DNA of 45,535 nt from an uncultured Bryobacteraceae bacterium (GTDB lineage: Bacteria; Acidobacteriota; Terriglobia; Bryobacterales; Bryobacteraceae). Shown here piece by piece: positions 33,991 to 42,079 of this stretch (the stretch's first letter is position 1; every line of letters begins with the position of its first letter). The stretch is taken from assembly GCA_955652915.1 (NCBI GenBank), contig CATPCJ010000399.1:1-45535 (forward strand). Direction: 5' to 3'. The position numbers and the translations under genes are program-made. Under the pieces are notes generated by a model. That model searched no databases. It saw nothing but the letters and a program-made list of their open reading frames with translations, and was not told where the DNA came from.

Positions 33991-35382
33991 CTAATTCCGT
34001 CCCAGCGATTTCACGAGATCATACAAGAACACGGCGCCCTCGTAGAATTCATTTATTCCCAGACGTTCGTCACGGCCGTGCGCGCGAAAATCATCACGCT
34101 CGATGAAGATGCCTTGAACTCCGTAGGTCGGAATGCCGGCGTTCCGCAAATACAGTCCGTCGGTTGCGCCCATCACCATCATGGGAACCGTTTGTACCCC
34201 CGGCCACATGGTGTCGCTGATTCTGGCAACCGCCTTCATCAGATCGGGGCGAAGTGGCGATGGAGGACCGGAAACGATCTCGCGCGCGGCCGTGATGGAG
34301 ACTTGAGGGTCGGCGACTACCTTCGTCAATGTAGCGAGCACCTCGGCGGGTTTCATATCGGGAAGAACGCGGCAATTTACGAACGCTCCCGCGGTTTGGG
34401 GCAGGGCATTGAGCGCATGCCCGCCGTCGAGCATGGTGGCCACACAGGTGGTTCGCAACGTGGCGTTGAGACTTGTGGAACTGGCGGCGAGTTGGTCCAC
34501 GGCGTCCTGGGAACCTTGTGCCGCGGCTTTCATTTGGCTGGAAATCGGCGCGGGCGATACCTTGGCCATCTGTTCGAGATAGGCTTGCGTTACGTCATTC
34601 GTTTTGGCCGGGAACTTGTACTTCGAAAGCCGAACGAGGGCATCCGCCAAACGATAGATGGCGTTATCGGACACAGGCAAAGAGCTGTGGCCGCCTTTGT
34701 TCTTGACCTCCAGACGGTAGTTCGCGACATACTTCTCGCTGACCTGGAGATTATTCGCGATGTGCTTGCCATTCACCATGTCGCCCCACCCGCCTTCGTT
34801 TAAGCAGTACTCGGCATCAATCAGGCTGCGTCGATTTTTCAGCAGCCAGTCTACGCCGTTAAAGGGACCGCCGCCTTCTTCATCGGCCGTCAACGCGACT
34901 ATCAGGTCGCGATCCGGCTTCCATCCTTCGCGTTTGTAGCGAATCAGATTGGCGATCCAAATGGCGGCCTGCGCCTTGTCGTCGATGGTGCCTCGTCCGT
35001 AGAAGTAGCCGTCCTTTTCAGTAAGGCGGAACGGATCCAAGGACCAATCGGAAGGCTTGGCCTCGACCACATCCAGATGAGCCAACAGCAGGAGCGGTTT
35101 GCGCGCTCCAGTGCCGTGATAGCGAACGACGACATTCATTTTGTGCGGCGCCGCGCCAAGGACTTGAATGTCGGACGCGGGAAAACCTTCGGCGCGAAGC
35201 CTGTCGGCGATAGCTTGCGCCGCGGGAGTTGTGGCGCCGGTGGTGAAGGACGTGTTGATTTCGATTAGCTGTTTGTAGATGTCATGAACTAATTTCTGAT
35301 ACTCGGGCGGGGGAAGAGTTGCGGCCAGCGCGTGCGAAGTGGCGAACGCGATCAATGGGAAAAGGCTTAGGCGGTGGATCAT
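33991..35382 (-). CDS. Secreted M20/M28-type zinc peptidase
   Basis: 463 residues with a signal peptide (MIHRLSLFPLIAFATSHALA). M20 family di-zinc hydrolase: first metal ligands in LLLAHLDVVEAKPSDW (H102, D104), bridging Asp in FYGRGTIDDKAQ (D134 or D135), Glu pair in ALTADEEGGGP (E168, E169), a dimerisation/lid domain with VKNKGGHSSLPV, and a C-terminal FRAHGRDERLG His. Carboxypeptidase or aminoacylase-type cleavage in the periplasm is likely; substrate unknown. The start is set by the signal peptide. It lies between two family C repeats. Confidence 0.9.
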   Translation of the reverse strand: MIHRLSLFPLIAFATSHALAATLPPPEYQKLVHDIYKQLIEINTSFTTGATTPAAQAIADRLRAEGFPASDIQVLGAAPHKMNVVVRYHGTGARKPLLLLAHLDVVEAKPSDWSLDPFRLTEKDGYFYGRGTIDDKAQAAIWIANLIRYKREGWKPDRDLIVALTADEEGGGPFNGVDWLLKNRRSLIDAEYCLNEGGWGDMVNGKHIANNLQVSEKYVANYRLEVKNKGGHSSLPVSDNAIYRLADALVRLSKYKFPAKTNDVTQAYLEQMAKVSPAPISSQMKAAAQGSQDAVDQLAASSTSLNATLRTTCVATMLDGGHALNALPQTAGAFVNCRVLPDMKPAEVLATLTKVVADPQVSITAAREIVSGPPSPLRPDLMKAVARISDTMWPGVQTVPMMVMGATDGLYLRNAGIPTYGVQGIFIERDDFRAHGRDERLGINEFYEGAVFLYDLVKSLGRN

Positions 35383-35404
35383 AGTCTCTTGATCATGCTA
35401 TAAC

Positions 35405-35491
35405 ATGTGCCGCGGAGACTTGTCTCGAGGCTCTTTCCAGACGGAGCATCGAGACGAGTCTCGATGCAGCAGACTGAAGTCCGCGCCACAT
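35405..35491. repeat. Modular palindromic repeat, family C, second copy (inverted)
   Basis: 87 bp bounded by ATGTGCCGCGG and CCGCGCCACAT, inverted repeats with one mismatch. The module GCATCGAGACGAGTCTCGAT ending GC lies at 35447-35468. On the minus strand it aligns with the copy at 33876-33985 (module GCATCGAGA..., then GGAAAGAGCCTCGAGAC), but the second module has lost one arm. It sits between the divergent M20 peptidase and fucosidase genes. Confidence 0.8.
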
Positions 35492-35507
35492 TATCTCAAA
35501 AATGGCT

Positions 35508-35523
35508 TATAGTTAACGTTAAC
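35508..35523. promoter_or_regulatory. Putative operator overlapping the fucosidase -10 region
   Basis: GTTAACGTTAAC (35512-35523) is a perfect 12-bp palindrome overlapping a possible -10 box (TATAGT, 35508-35513). It lies about 22 nt before the alpha-fucosidase start. The form resembles LacI-family operators, which would suit a sugar-induced glycosidase gene. No regulator gene is adjacent; a purine-rich GGAAGGAAGG follows directly. Confidence 0.4.
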
Positions 35524-35545
35524 GGAAGGAAGGTCAGGTTTCAAT

Positions 35546-37324
35546 ATGATTCTGAGTCGAATGTTCGCTCTCATCGTTGCCGTGGCGGCGGCCCTGCCGC
35601 TGGCCGCTCAAAATCCCACCGCGGAGGAACGGCTGAAGTGGTGGACCGATGCCCGCTTCGGAATGTTTATTCACTGGGGCATTTACTCCGTGCCCGCCGG
35701 CCAGTGGAACGGCGCGCCGGTTAATGGACTTGGTGAGTGGATCATGTTCCGCGGGCGCATTCCGGTGCGCGACTACGAGAAGCTCGCCTCGCAATTCAAC
35801 CCGGTGAAATTCAACGCCGACGAGTGGGTGGCGATCGCAAAGAACGCCGGCATGAAGTACATCACCATTACTTCGAAGCATCACGACGGCTTCGCCATGT
35901 ACGGTTCCAAAACGAGTAAGTACAATATCGTCGACGCGACGCCGTACCATCATGACGCGATCAAGGACCTGGCCGCGGCCTGCCAGCGCGCCGGTCTCAA
36001 ATTATGCTTCTACTATTCGCAGACGCAGGACTGGCACGAGCCGGACGGAATTGGTAACAACTGGGATTTCCCCGACGACGCCAAGAAGAATTTTCAAAGT
36101 TACTACGACCAGAAAGTAATTCCGCAGGTGCGGGAGTTACTCACTAACTATGGCCCCATCGGCCTTATCTGGTTTGACACTCCGCGCAATATAACCAAAC
36201 AACAGAGTAAGCAACTGGCCGATCTGGTTCACGAACTCCAACCGAATTGCCTGGTGAGCGGCCGGGTGGGAAACAACATGGGCGATTATGATTCGGCCGG
36301 CGACAATCAGATCAGCGTCGGAACGGTGAAGCGGCCCTGGGAAACGCCGGTAACGATGAACGACACCTGGGGATTCCGCAAGGACGACGATCATTGGAAG
36401 TCGCCCACGGTGCTCATCCAACAACTCGCCACGGCATCCAGCCGCGGCGGTAACTATCTGTTGAACGTCGGACCGACTTCCGAAGGAGTGATTCCGCCGC
36501 CGAGCGTGGAGCGTCTGGCGGAGGTGGGGAAATGGACGAAAGCTAACGGTGAATCGATTTACGCCACGAGCGCGAGCCCGTTTCCGTACACGCTTCCGTG
36601 GGGCGTCATCACCAGCAAGCCTGGACGCATCTACTTGCACGTGTTCAGCGCGCCCGGAAAGGAACTTACTGTTTTCGGGTTGCAAAGCAAGGTGCAGCGT
36701 GCCTACCTGCTCTCTAATCATGTCGCGTTGAAGGTGGCGCAAAGCCCCGAGAGCGAGCGCGAGTATCCCTGGTTGCGCGTCGGCCTGCCCACGCAAGCGC
36801 CCGATCCCAGCGACAGCGTGATCGTGCTCGAAATTGCCGGCAACGCCGAGGTCGATCCAATGCTGCAGGAACAGCCCGACAAGTCTGTAACGCTGCCTGC
36901 CTACCTTGGCGCGTTGCACAAAACCGCCAAGAGCGGGGCGCGGCCCGACAGCCGTGGCGTGATGGAGCGCTGGACCAACGCACAGGATTGGATGGACTGG
37001 GACTTCAAGCTGCGCAACGGCGGCAAGTACAATGTTGAACTGATCACGTCGCAGCAGAAGTACGGCAATGGATGGGATGGCGGGCAGCACGTGACAGTTC
37101 AAGTGGGCGAACAAAAACTATCCACCGTTCTTGCGGATAACGGCAAGGAGGACAATCCCGCGAATCCCTACTGGCCGTACGTAATTTCGCGAATCGGAAG
37201 CGTTCAACTGGATAAGGCCGGGAAATATAGCCTCGCGCTGAAGCCTCAAGATATTCCGGAGGGCCAGAAGTACGGTCTGACGTTGGTGGCAGTGCGGCTG
37301 GTCCCTAGTTCGGCCGGCCATTGA
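35546..37324 (+). CDS. Alpha-L-fucosidase (GH29), secreted
   Basis: 592 residues. A signal peptide (MILSRMFALIVAVAAALPLA) and a GH29 catalytic barrel: WWTDARFGMFIHWGIYSVPA, YITITSKHHDGFAMYGS, the Asp nucleophile D211 in IGLIWFDTP, and LLNVGPTSEGVIP closing the domain. The C-terminal part (about 340-590) is beta-rich, with a carbohydrate-binding-like module. It releases alpha-linked fucose from plant, fungal or bacterial glycans. The large TonB-dependent receptor that follows after about 95 bp on the same strand suggests a glycan-uptake locus, although it has its own promoter. Confidence 0.92.
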   Translation: MILSRMFALIVAVAAALPLAAQNPTAEERLKWWTDARFGMFIHWGIYSVPAGQWNGAPVNGLGEWIMFRGRIPVRDYEKLASQFNPVKFNADEWVAIAKNAGMKYITITSKHHDGFAMYGSKTSKYNIVDATPYHHDAIKDLAAACQRAGLKLCFYYSQTQDWHEPDGIGNNWDFPDDAKKNFQSYYDQKVIPQVRELLTNYGPIGLIWFDTPRNITKQQSKQLADLVHELQPNCLVSGRVGNNMGDYDSAGDNQISVGTVKRPWETPVTMNDTWGFRKDDDHWKSPTVLIQQLATASSRGGNYLLNVGPTSEGVIPPPSVERLAEVGKWTKANGESIYATSASPFPYTLPWGVITSKPGRIYLHVFSAPGKELTVFGLQSKVQRAYLLSNHVALKVAQSPESEREYPWLRVGLPTQAPDPSDSVIVLEIAGNAEVDPMLQEQPDKSVTLPAYLGALHKTAKSGARPDSRGVMERWTNAQDWMDWDFKLRNGGKYNVELITSQQKYGNGWDGGQHVTVQVGEQKLSTVLADNGKEDNPANPYWPYVISRIGSVQLDKAGKYSLALKPQDIPEGQKYGLTLVAVRLVPSSAGH

Positions 37325-37347
37325 CATAGCAGTGGCCGAGTGTACTT

Positions 37348-37393
37348 TATCGCTAACTTTGGCCTTGACGCGCGGCGCTTTCCGCCGTACAAT
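37348..37393 (+). promoter_or_regulatory. Sigma70-type promoter with upstream TATCGCTAAC element, for the TonB receptor gene
   Basis: TTGACG (37365-37370), a 17-bp spacer and TACAAT (37388-37393) form a near-consensus promoter 27 nt before the receptor start. TATCGCTAAC lies at 37348-37357, just upstream of the -35 box, and CGACTAAC follows the -10 box. The whole block of about 60 bp recurs at 41680-41740. AAAGGGG, 6 nt before the ATG at 37420, is the ribosome binding site. Confidence 0.7.
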
Positions 37394-37419
37394 CGACTAA
37401 CTATCGAAAGGGGACGCCC

Positions 37420-40400
37420 ATGAAGACGCTATTAACTGGCAGCGGCCTTGTGTGCCTGCTGCTTGCAACGTTCCTGCCGGCTCAGATGACGATCACAGGG
37501 ACGATCAGTGGAACTGTAATCGATGCATCCGGTAAATCCGTGCCGGGCGCCAAAATCACCTTGATCAGCGAAAAAACCAGGGACATCAGGGAAGCCTCCA
37601 GCAGCGAATCCGGAGCCTTCAGCCTGGTTGCCGTGCAGCCAGATACTTACTCGATGAAGGTGGAGCATGGCGGTTTCAGAACCTTCGAGCGCACCGGGAT
37701 TGTGGTCTCCGCGAATGAGCGCATCGCCCTGGGGCAGGTAGCCCTGCAGGTGGGAGCGGTAACTGAAACCGTTACGGTCGCGGCCCGCGCCGCGCACGTG
37801 GAGACGGAAAGCTCCGAGCAATCCGCCGAGATCAGCACCGATCAAATCGGAAACCTGACCGCGCGAGGCCGCGACGTCGTTTCCATGATGCGGACCATTC
37901 CCGGTGTCGCCTATCAGGCCGACCAGGATTCGGCCGGCGGCAGTTACGGCACCAGCTCGCCCGCCGTCCGCGGCGCCAACGCCAATATGAACATCCTGGC
38001 AGTCGACGGCGTGGTCAGCAATGACATGGGCACGCCGAACGTATTCTCCAGCGTCACCACCATGGACGCCATCGGCGAAGTGAAGATCGTTCTGAACAGC
38101 TATCGGGCCGAATACGCAGGCAACGGCGGCACGGTGGTGATGGTAAACAGCAAGTCCGGCGGCCAGCAGTACCACGGCAACGGCTACTGGTACGTGCGAA
38201 ACGAAGATTTCAATGCCAACGATTTCTTCAACAACCGGAATGGTTTGAAGCGGCCCGAGTATCGCTATAACACACTGGGCGGTTCCCTCGGAGGGCCTAT
38301 TTATATCCCAGGCAAGTTCAATACGAGCAAGACGAAGCTATTCGGCTTCTATAATTTTGAGCAACTGTCGGACCGTATACCGGCTGTCGCGCCCGTAAAC
38401 TACATGATGCCGACCGCGCTGGAGCGCAAGGGAGACTTTTCGCAGACGGTCGACACCAACGGGAAGCAGATTCCCGTCAACGACCCGTTGAAGAACAAGA
38501 CCCCATTCCCCAACAATATCGTTCCCTCCAGTCGTCTGGATCCCAACGGTCTGGCGCTGCTGAACATGCTCCCACTGCCCAATTTCATCAATCCGATCGC
38601 CGGCAACAACTACAATTATCAGATCCAGGAAGTGCAAGTCTGGCCCAAGCGGAGCCAGTTGTTCAAGATTGACTATGTGCCCCGGGAGAACGACCGGATC
38701 TGGGTGCGCGGCAAGACGTGGCTTTCCACTCAGCAGGGTTATTCGGTGGCCGCCGGCGCCAGACCCGTTGGATTTTTCGCGCAATGTTATTGCTTTTCCG
38801 AAGAGGGGATCGCCACTGGTTGGACGCACATTTTCTCCCCGACGATCGTGAACGAGATGACCGCGGGTCTCCGCCGCAACCATGAAGGCTGGAAGGCGTA
38901 CGACGACACCATAACTCCCGCTCAGCGGGTGCCGGTGTCAGGCAACCCGCTCTCCACCGTGCTCCGGTCCGCCATCGGTTTCACGGCCGGGCAGTGGAAC
39001 CCTTCGGCAAATCCCGACGCAATCATCCCGCGCGTGTCGTTCGGCCTTGGGACCTATACGCCGGACGTCACCTTCGACGATCGTTTTCTGAAGAATGGCA
39101 CCGACTTCACCTTCAGCTTTAACGACAACGTTACCTGGACGAAAGGCGCGCACACCATCAAAGCCGGAATGGATATTTACCGGATCCGGGAGTACGAAGG
39201 TGAGCGAAGCGTCTTTAGCGGAACGTACAACTTTTCGAAGGACATCAACAATCCGCTGGATGGCAATTGGGCATTCGCGAACGCCGCGCTGGGCAATTTT
39301 AACAGCTATACCGAGTCCAACGCGCGCTACGGCGCAAATGAGCGCCAAGCCGTTGTGGAATGGTTTGCGCAGGATACCTGGAAACTAACCAGGAGCTTCA
39401 CGCTCGACTATGGGATGAGATGGACCTGGGCGAACCAGATGTATCCGCATTATGACGGACAGCAGTCCGTACTCGCGCTGGGGCTCTACAATCCCGCGCA
39501 GGCGCCCGTGCTCTTCCAGCCGGCGTATGGACCGGACAACGTGAGGATGGCCAAGAATCCGCTAACCGGCGATTTGCTTCCGCAAGCTTATGTAGGTTTC
39601 TTCGTTCCCGGAAGCGGGAACCCCGTGAACGGTGGAGTGACGTCCGGCGCCAAGAATTATCCTCGCGGGTTCGTCAGCCAGCAGCCGGTCCACTGGGGAC
39701 CGCGCGTAGGGTTCGCTTGGGACGTATTTGAAAACGGCAAAACGGCGATTCGCGGCGGCATGGCCGTACTGTATAACCCGCGATTCAGTGTGTGGAGCCC
39801 AACCACCAACAATCCACCGGCCATCCTGACGCCGGTCGCGAGTTATGGGACCATCAACACGCTGCTGCAGACCTCCGGCTTCCTCGCCCCCGGGAATACC
39901 AACGCGTTTCAGGTAGACGGCAAGACGCCAAGAAACTATAACGGCTCGATCGGCATACAGCAGGATCTGGGTCATTCGCTACTGCTGGATGTTTCGTACG
40001 CCACTGTTCTTGGCCGCGACTTGCAACAAAGCTACGCCATCAACACGGTGCCCTACGGAGCGCAGTTCCTCAAGCAGAATGTCGATCCCACCAAAGGTAC
40101 GCCGTTGTCGGACAATTTCTTCCGGCCGTATCCCGGCTACAACGGCATTACCTATACCGCGAATACCTTCAGCTCGAACTACCACGCGCTGCTGGTTTCG
40201 CTAACCCGCCGTTTCTCGAAAGGCCTGGAGTTCGGCGTGTCCTATTCGTTCTCCAAGTACATGGACTTCACCAACGGCAACACCGCCCTACCCCTTTACC
40301 AGCCGCTACGTCAATGGTCCTACGGCGTGGACGGCGCGGACCAGACCCATAACCTGGTAGTGAATTTCGTGTACAACATGCCCAACGCTTCCAGGATGTG

Positions 40401-40902
40401 GTCGAATCCGGTGGTCCGTTATACGTTGGACAACTGGGTGCTGTCCGGCATCGCTCAATTCGCCACCGGCCAACCCGTTGCCATGAGTTTCACAACTACG
40501 GACGGAACCAACCTGAACGGCGGCGGCGACGCCCAACGCATGGACATCTGCGGAAATGCCTATTCAGGCAATATCGGCACGTTCTCGCAGTGGTTCAATA
40601 CCGGGGCCTTCTGCCGCCCCAGAGCGAACGACCCCGGCAATGCCGGCAAGTACAATGTCCGCAACCCGGGCGTAAATAATTGGGATCTGGCGCTCGCCAA
40701 GAACTTCCCGATTCACGGCGAGAAGCGTTATTTGACGCTGCGCTGGGAGGCTTACAACGCCTTCAATCACACTCAGTATGCCAGCCTCAACACGGCGGCG
40801 CGGTTTGACCCGGCCGGGGTTCAGACCAACACGCTCTTCGGAACGGTCATCTCGACGCGCACGCCGCGCGTGATGCAAGGGTCGTTACGATTCACGTTCT
40901 AA
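37420..40902 (+). CDS. Oar-like TonB-dependent receptor with carboxypeptidase-regulatory domain
   Basis: 1160 residues. A signal peptide (MKTLLTGSGLVCLLLATFLP), a transthyretin-like domain at about 25-110 (GTISGTVIDASGKSVPGAKI), a plug domain at about 115-245 (NLTARGRDVVSMMRTIPGV, AVRGANANMNILAVDG), and a large outer-membrane beta-barrel ending in RFTF with the terminal Phe needed for barrel assembly. This is the acidobacterial Oar-like type, usually presumed to import oligosaccharides or large ligands with TonB energy. Neighbour GH29 suggests fucose-containing glycans, by inference only. Its own strong promoter is upstream. Confidence 0.93.
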   Translation: MKTLLTGSGLVCLLLATFLPAQMTITGTISGTVIDASGKSVPGAKITLISEKTRDIREASSSESGAFSLVAVQPDTYSMKVEHGGFRTFERTGIVVSANERIALGQVALQVGAVTETVTVAARAAHVETESSEQSAEISTDQIGNLTARGRDVVSMMRTIPGVAYQADQDSAGGSYGTSSPAVRGANANMNILAVDGVVSNDMGTPNVFSSVTTMDAIGEVKIVLNSYRAEYAGNGGTVVMVNSKSGGQQYHGNGYWYVRNEDFNANDFFNNRNGLKRPEYRYNTLGGSLGGPIYIPGKFNTSKTKLFGFYNFEQLSDRIPAVAPVNYMMPTALERKGDFSQTVDTNGKQIPVNDPLKNKTPFPNNIVPSSRLDPNGLALLNMLPLPNFINPIAGNNYNYQIQEVQVWPKRSQLFKIDYVPRENDRIWVRGKTWLSTQQGYSVAAGARPVGFFAQCYCFSEEGIATGWTHIFSPTIVNEMTAGLRRNHEGWKAYDDTITPAQRVPVSGNPLSTVLRSAIGFTAGQWNPSANPDAIIPRVSFGLGTYTPDVTFDDRFLKNGTDFTFSFNDNVTWTKGAHTIKAGMDIYRIREYEGERSVFSGTYNFSKDINNPLDGNWAFANAALGNFNSYTESNARYGANERQAVVEWFAQDTWKLTRSFTLDYGMRWTWANQMYPHYDGQQSVLALGLYNPAQAPVLFQPAYGPDNVRMAKNPLTGDLLPQAYVGFFVPGSGNPVNGGVTSGAKNYPRGFVSQQPVHWGPRVGFAWDVFENGKTAIRGGMAVLYNPRFSVWSPTTNNPPAILTPVASYGTINTLLQTSGFLAPGNTNAFQVDGKTPRNYNGSIGIQQDLGHSLLLDVSYATVLGRDLQQSYAINTVPYGAQFLKQNVDPTKGTPLSDNFFRPYPGYNGITYTANTFSSNYHALLVSLTRRFSKGLEFGVSYSFSKYMDFTNGNTALPLYQPLRQWSYGVDGADQTHNLVVNFVYNMPNASRMWSNPVVRYTLDNWVLSGIAQFATGQPVAMSFTTTDGTNLNGGGDAQRMDICGNAYSGNIGTFSQWFNTGAFCRPRANDPGNAGKYNVRNPGVNNWDLALAKNFPIHGEKRYLTLRWEAYNAFNHTQYASLNTAARFDPAGVQTNTLFGTVISTRTPRVMQGSLRFTF

Positions 40903-40912
40903 GCGGGACAAC

Positions 40913-40932
40913 CGCTTGCTGACGCGCGCGGG
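40913..40932 (+). repeat. Interspersed repeat, family E, copy 2
   Basis: CGCTTGCTGACGCGCGCGGG, one base different in the core from the copy at 18198 (TTAC versus TGAC). It lies between the convergent receptor and methyltransferase genes. Confidence 0.65.
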
Positions 40933-40941
40933 AGGTTTCCG

Positions 40942-41559
40942 TCATTCGACTCTGCAATAGCAATAAAGGAACTGCTGTGTAGTGCCGAAAGGTGTTTGGT
41001 GCATTTCTTTGGCGCTTTCCATCAATCGAAAGCGCCTGCCAAATTGATCGTGCAGCGATTGCGCGTCGTATCTCATGACGTCAAGCCCACTGCACGTTGA
41101 AGGACCCTCAGGTCCAAAGGTGCTTACGATTACGTGCCCACCGCGCTTCACCGCGTGCATGACGTTCTGCACATAGCCGGCGCGATCCTCCGGCGCGGTG
41201 AGAAAGTGAAACACCGCGCGATCGTGCCAGACATCGTAAGCGTGCGACGGCAGAAAGGCGTAAGCGACGTCGGCAGCAAGCCAATGCGCCTTATCCGCAA
41301 CTGGTCCCAGTCTATTCCTGGCCAGATCGAGAGCGGTTGGTGAGATATCCAGGACGGTGACGTTCTGGTATCCGCGCTCAAGAAGATCGTCGACCAATGT
41401 CGAGGGCCCGCCTCCGACGTCAATGATAGATGCTGAACATCCACCGGCCGCTCGCTCTATGAGGGCCAGCGATGTTTCAAGATGAGGACGATACCAACTG
41501 ACGGCCTCGGGCGATCTTGTGCCGTAGACCTTCTCCCAATGCGATTCCGCATGCACCAC
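40942..41559 (-). CDS. Class I SAM-dependent methyltransferase
   Basis: 205 residues. N-terminal HWEKVYGTRSPEAVSWYRPH, then SAM motif I in SIIDVGGGPSTLVDDLL, VTVLDISPTALDLARNRLG as motif II, and VWHDRAVFHFLTAPEDRAGY as the later Rossmann segment. Members with this N-terminus are small methyltransferases of unknown substrate, sometimes annotated as trans-aconitate or thiol methyltransferase-like. The start is GTG 41559 or the adjacent GTG 41556. It is convergent with the TonB receptor gene. Confidence 0.87.
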   Translation of the reverse strand: MVHAESHWEKVYGTRSPEAVSWYRPHLETSLALIERAAGGCSASIIDVGGGPSTLVDDLLERGYQNVTVLDISPTALDLARNRLGPVADKAHWLAADVAYAFLPSHAYDVWHDRAVFHFLTAPEDRAGYVQNVMHAVKRGGHVIVSTFGPEGPSTCSGLDVMRYDAQSLHDQFGRRFRLMESAKEMHQTPFGTTQQFLYCYCRVE

Positions 41560-41633
41560 GATTTCAGTCTACCGCCACAACCGCGGTCGAAGAGGAAGCC
41601 TCTTGCCGGCAGTCGCGCTCCGGTTTCGATTCA

Positions 41634-41655
41634 GAACCGCGCGCGTAAGCAAGCG
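41634..41655 (-). repeat. Interspersed repeat, family E, copy 3 (inverted)
   Basis: GAACCGCGCGCGTAAGCAAG with CG following is the reverse complement of the copy at 18198-18220, identical over 22 nt. It lies upstream of the duplicated promoter block. Confidence 0.7.
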
Positions 41656-41689
41656 ATATACGGAACGCCACACGAAAACGTGTTCACTA

Positions 41690-41755
41690 TATCGCTAACT
41701 ATGTCTTCACGCCACATTTTCCGCCGTACAATCGACTAACGAAGAGCTAGCGATA
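41690..41755 (+). promoter_or_regulatory. Copy of the TonB-receptor promoter block with flanking operator half-sites
   Basis: From about 41680 to 41740 the sequence repeats 37340-37401: TATCGCTAACT, then TTCACG (41706), CCGCCGTACAATCGACTAAC with TACAAT at 41727-41732. TATCGCTA (41690-41697) and TAGCGATA (41748-41755) form an inverted pair bracketing the -10 region, as a repressor pair would. The -35 box is altered (TTCACG, spacer 15, or TCTTCA with spacer 17). Only a ruined gene follows. Confidence 0.6.
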
Positions 41756-41769
41756 CAGTAAGGACTAGA

Positions 41770-42018
41770 ATGTCCGCCGTAATTGACCGTTCCCTCCGTG
41801 TTCTTCGACTTGCCAAACTGAAACAACTTTCAACATCCTCTTCGCTTCGGATACTGACGGAAGGCAACTCGGGGATTGCATGATCGTGGGGGCGGTGTGG
41901 AAAGCGGTGGCGTGCGGACACAATCGGTTTCCAGTCGGACGTCCCCGAACCGGCGTCTTGGCTTTTGCTGGTTCCATTCGCAGTGCTGGGGCTCGCCGGA
42001 GCGCGCCTTCGTCTGTAA
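41770..42018 (+). pseudogene. Remnant of a PEP-CTERM sorted protein gene
   Basis: ATG 41770 has TAAGGA 6-7 nt upstream and opens a frame of 37 codons (MSAVIDRSLRVLRLAKLKQL...) to a TGA at 41881-41883. In the same frame, after the stop, comes DVPEPASWLLLVPFAVLGLA then GARLRL and a stop at 42016-42018. This is a typical PEP-CTERM sorting signal: VPEP motif, membrane helix, basic end. The protein body is missing, so it is probably an internally deleted gene behind a copy of the receptor promoter. The rest of the 520-bp gap 41560-42079 holds the family E repeat and the promoter copy. Confidence 0.6.
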
Positions 42019-42049
42019 GCGGCTGCCAAACGTGGCACAGGGCATTCTT

Positions 42050-42075
42050 GGGTAATAATATAGTTGACTATTCCC
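42050..42075 (+). promoter_or_regulatory. AT-rich promoter/palindrome before the RusA-like gene
   Basis: GGGTAATA (42050-42057) and TATTCCC (42069-42075) form an imperfect inverted repeat around a likely -10 box (TATAGT, 42059-42064). The start codon at 42080 would give a very short leader, and no ribosome binding site is visible, so translation may be leaderless or nearly so. Confidence 0.4.
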
Positions 42076-42079
42076 AGGC

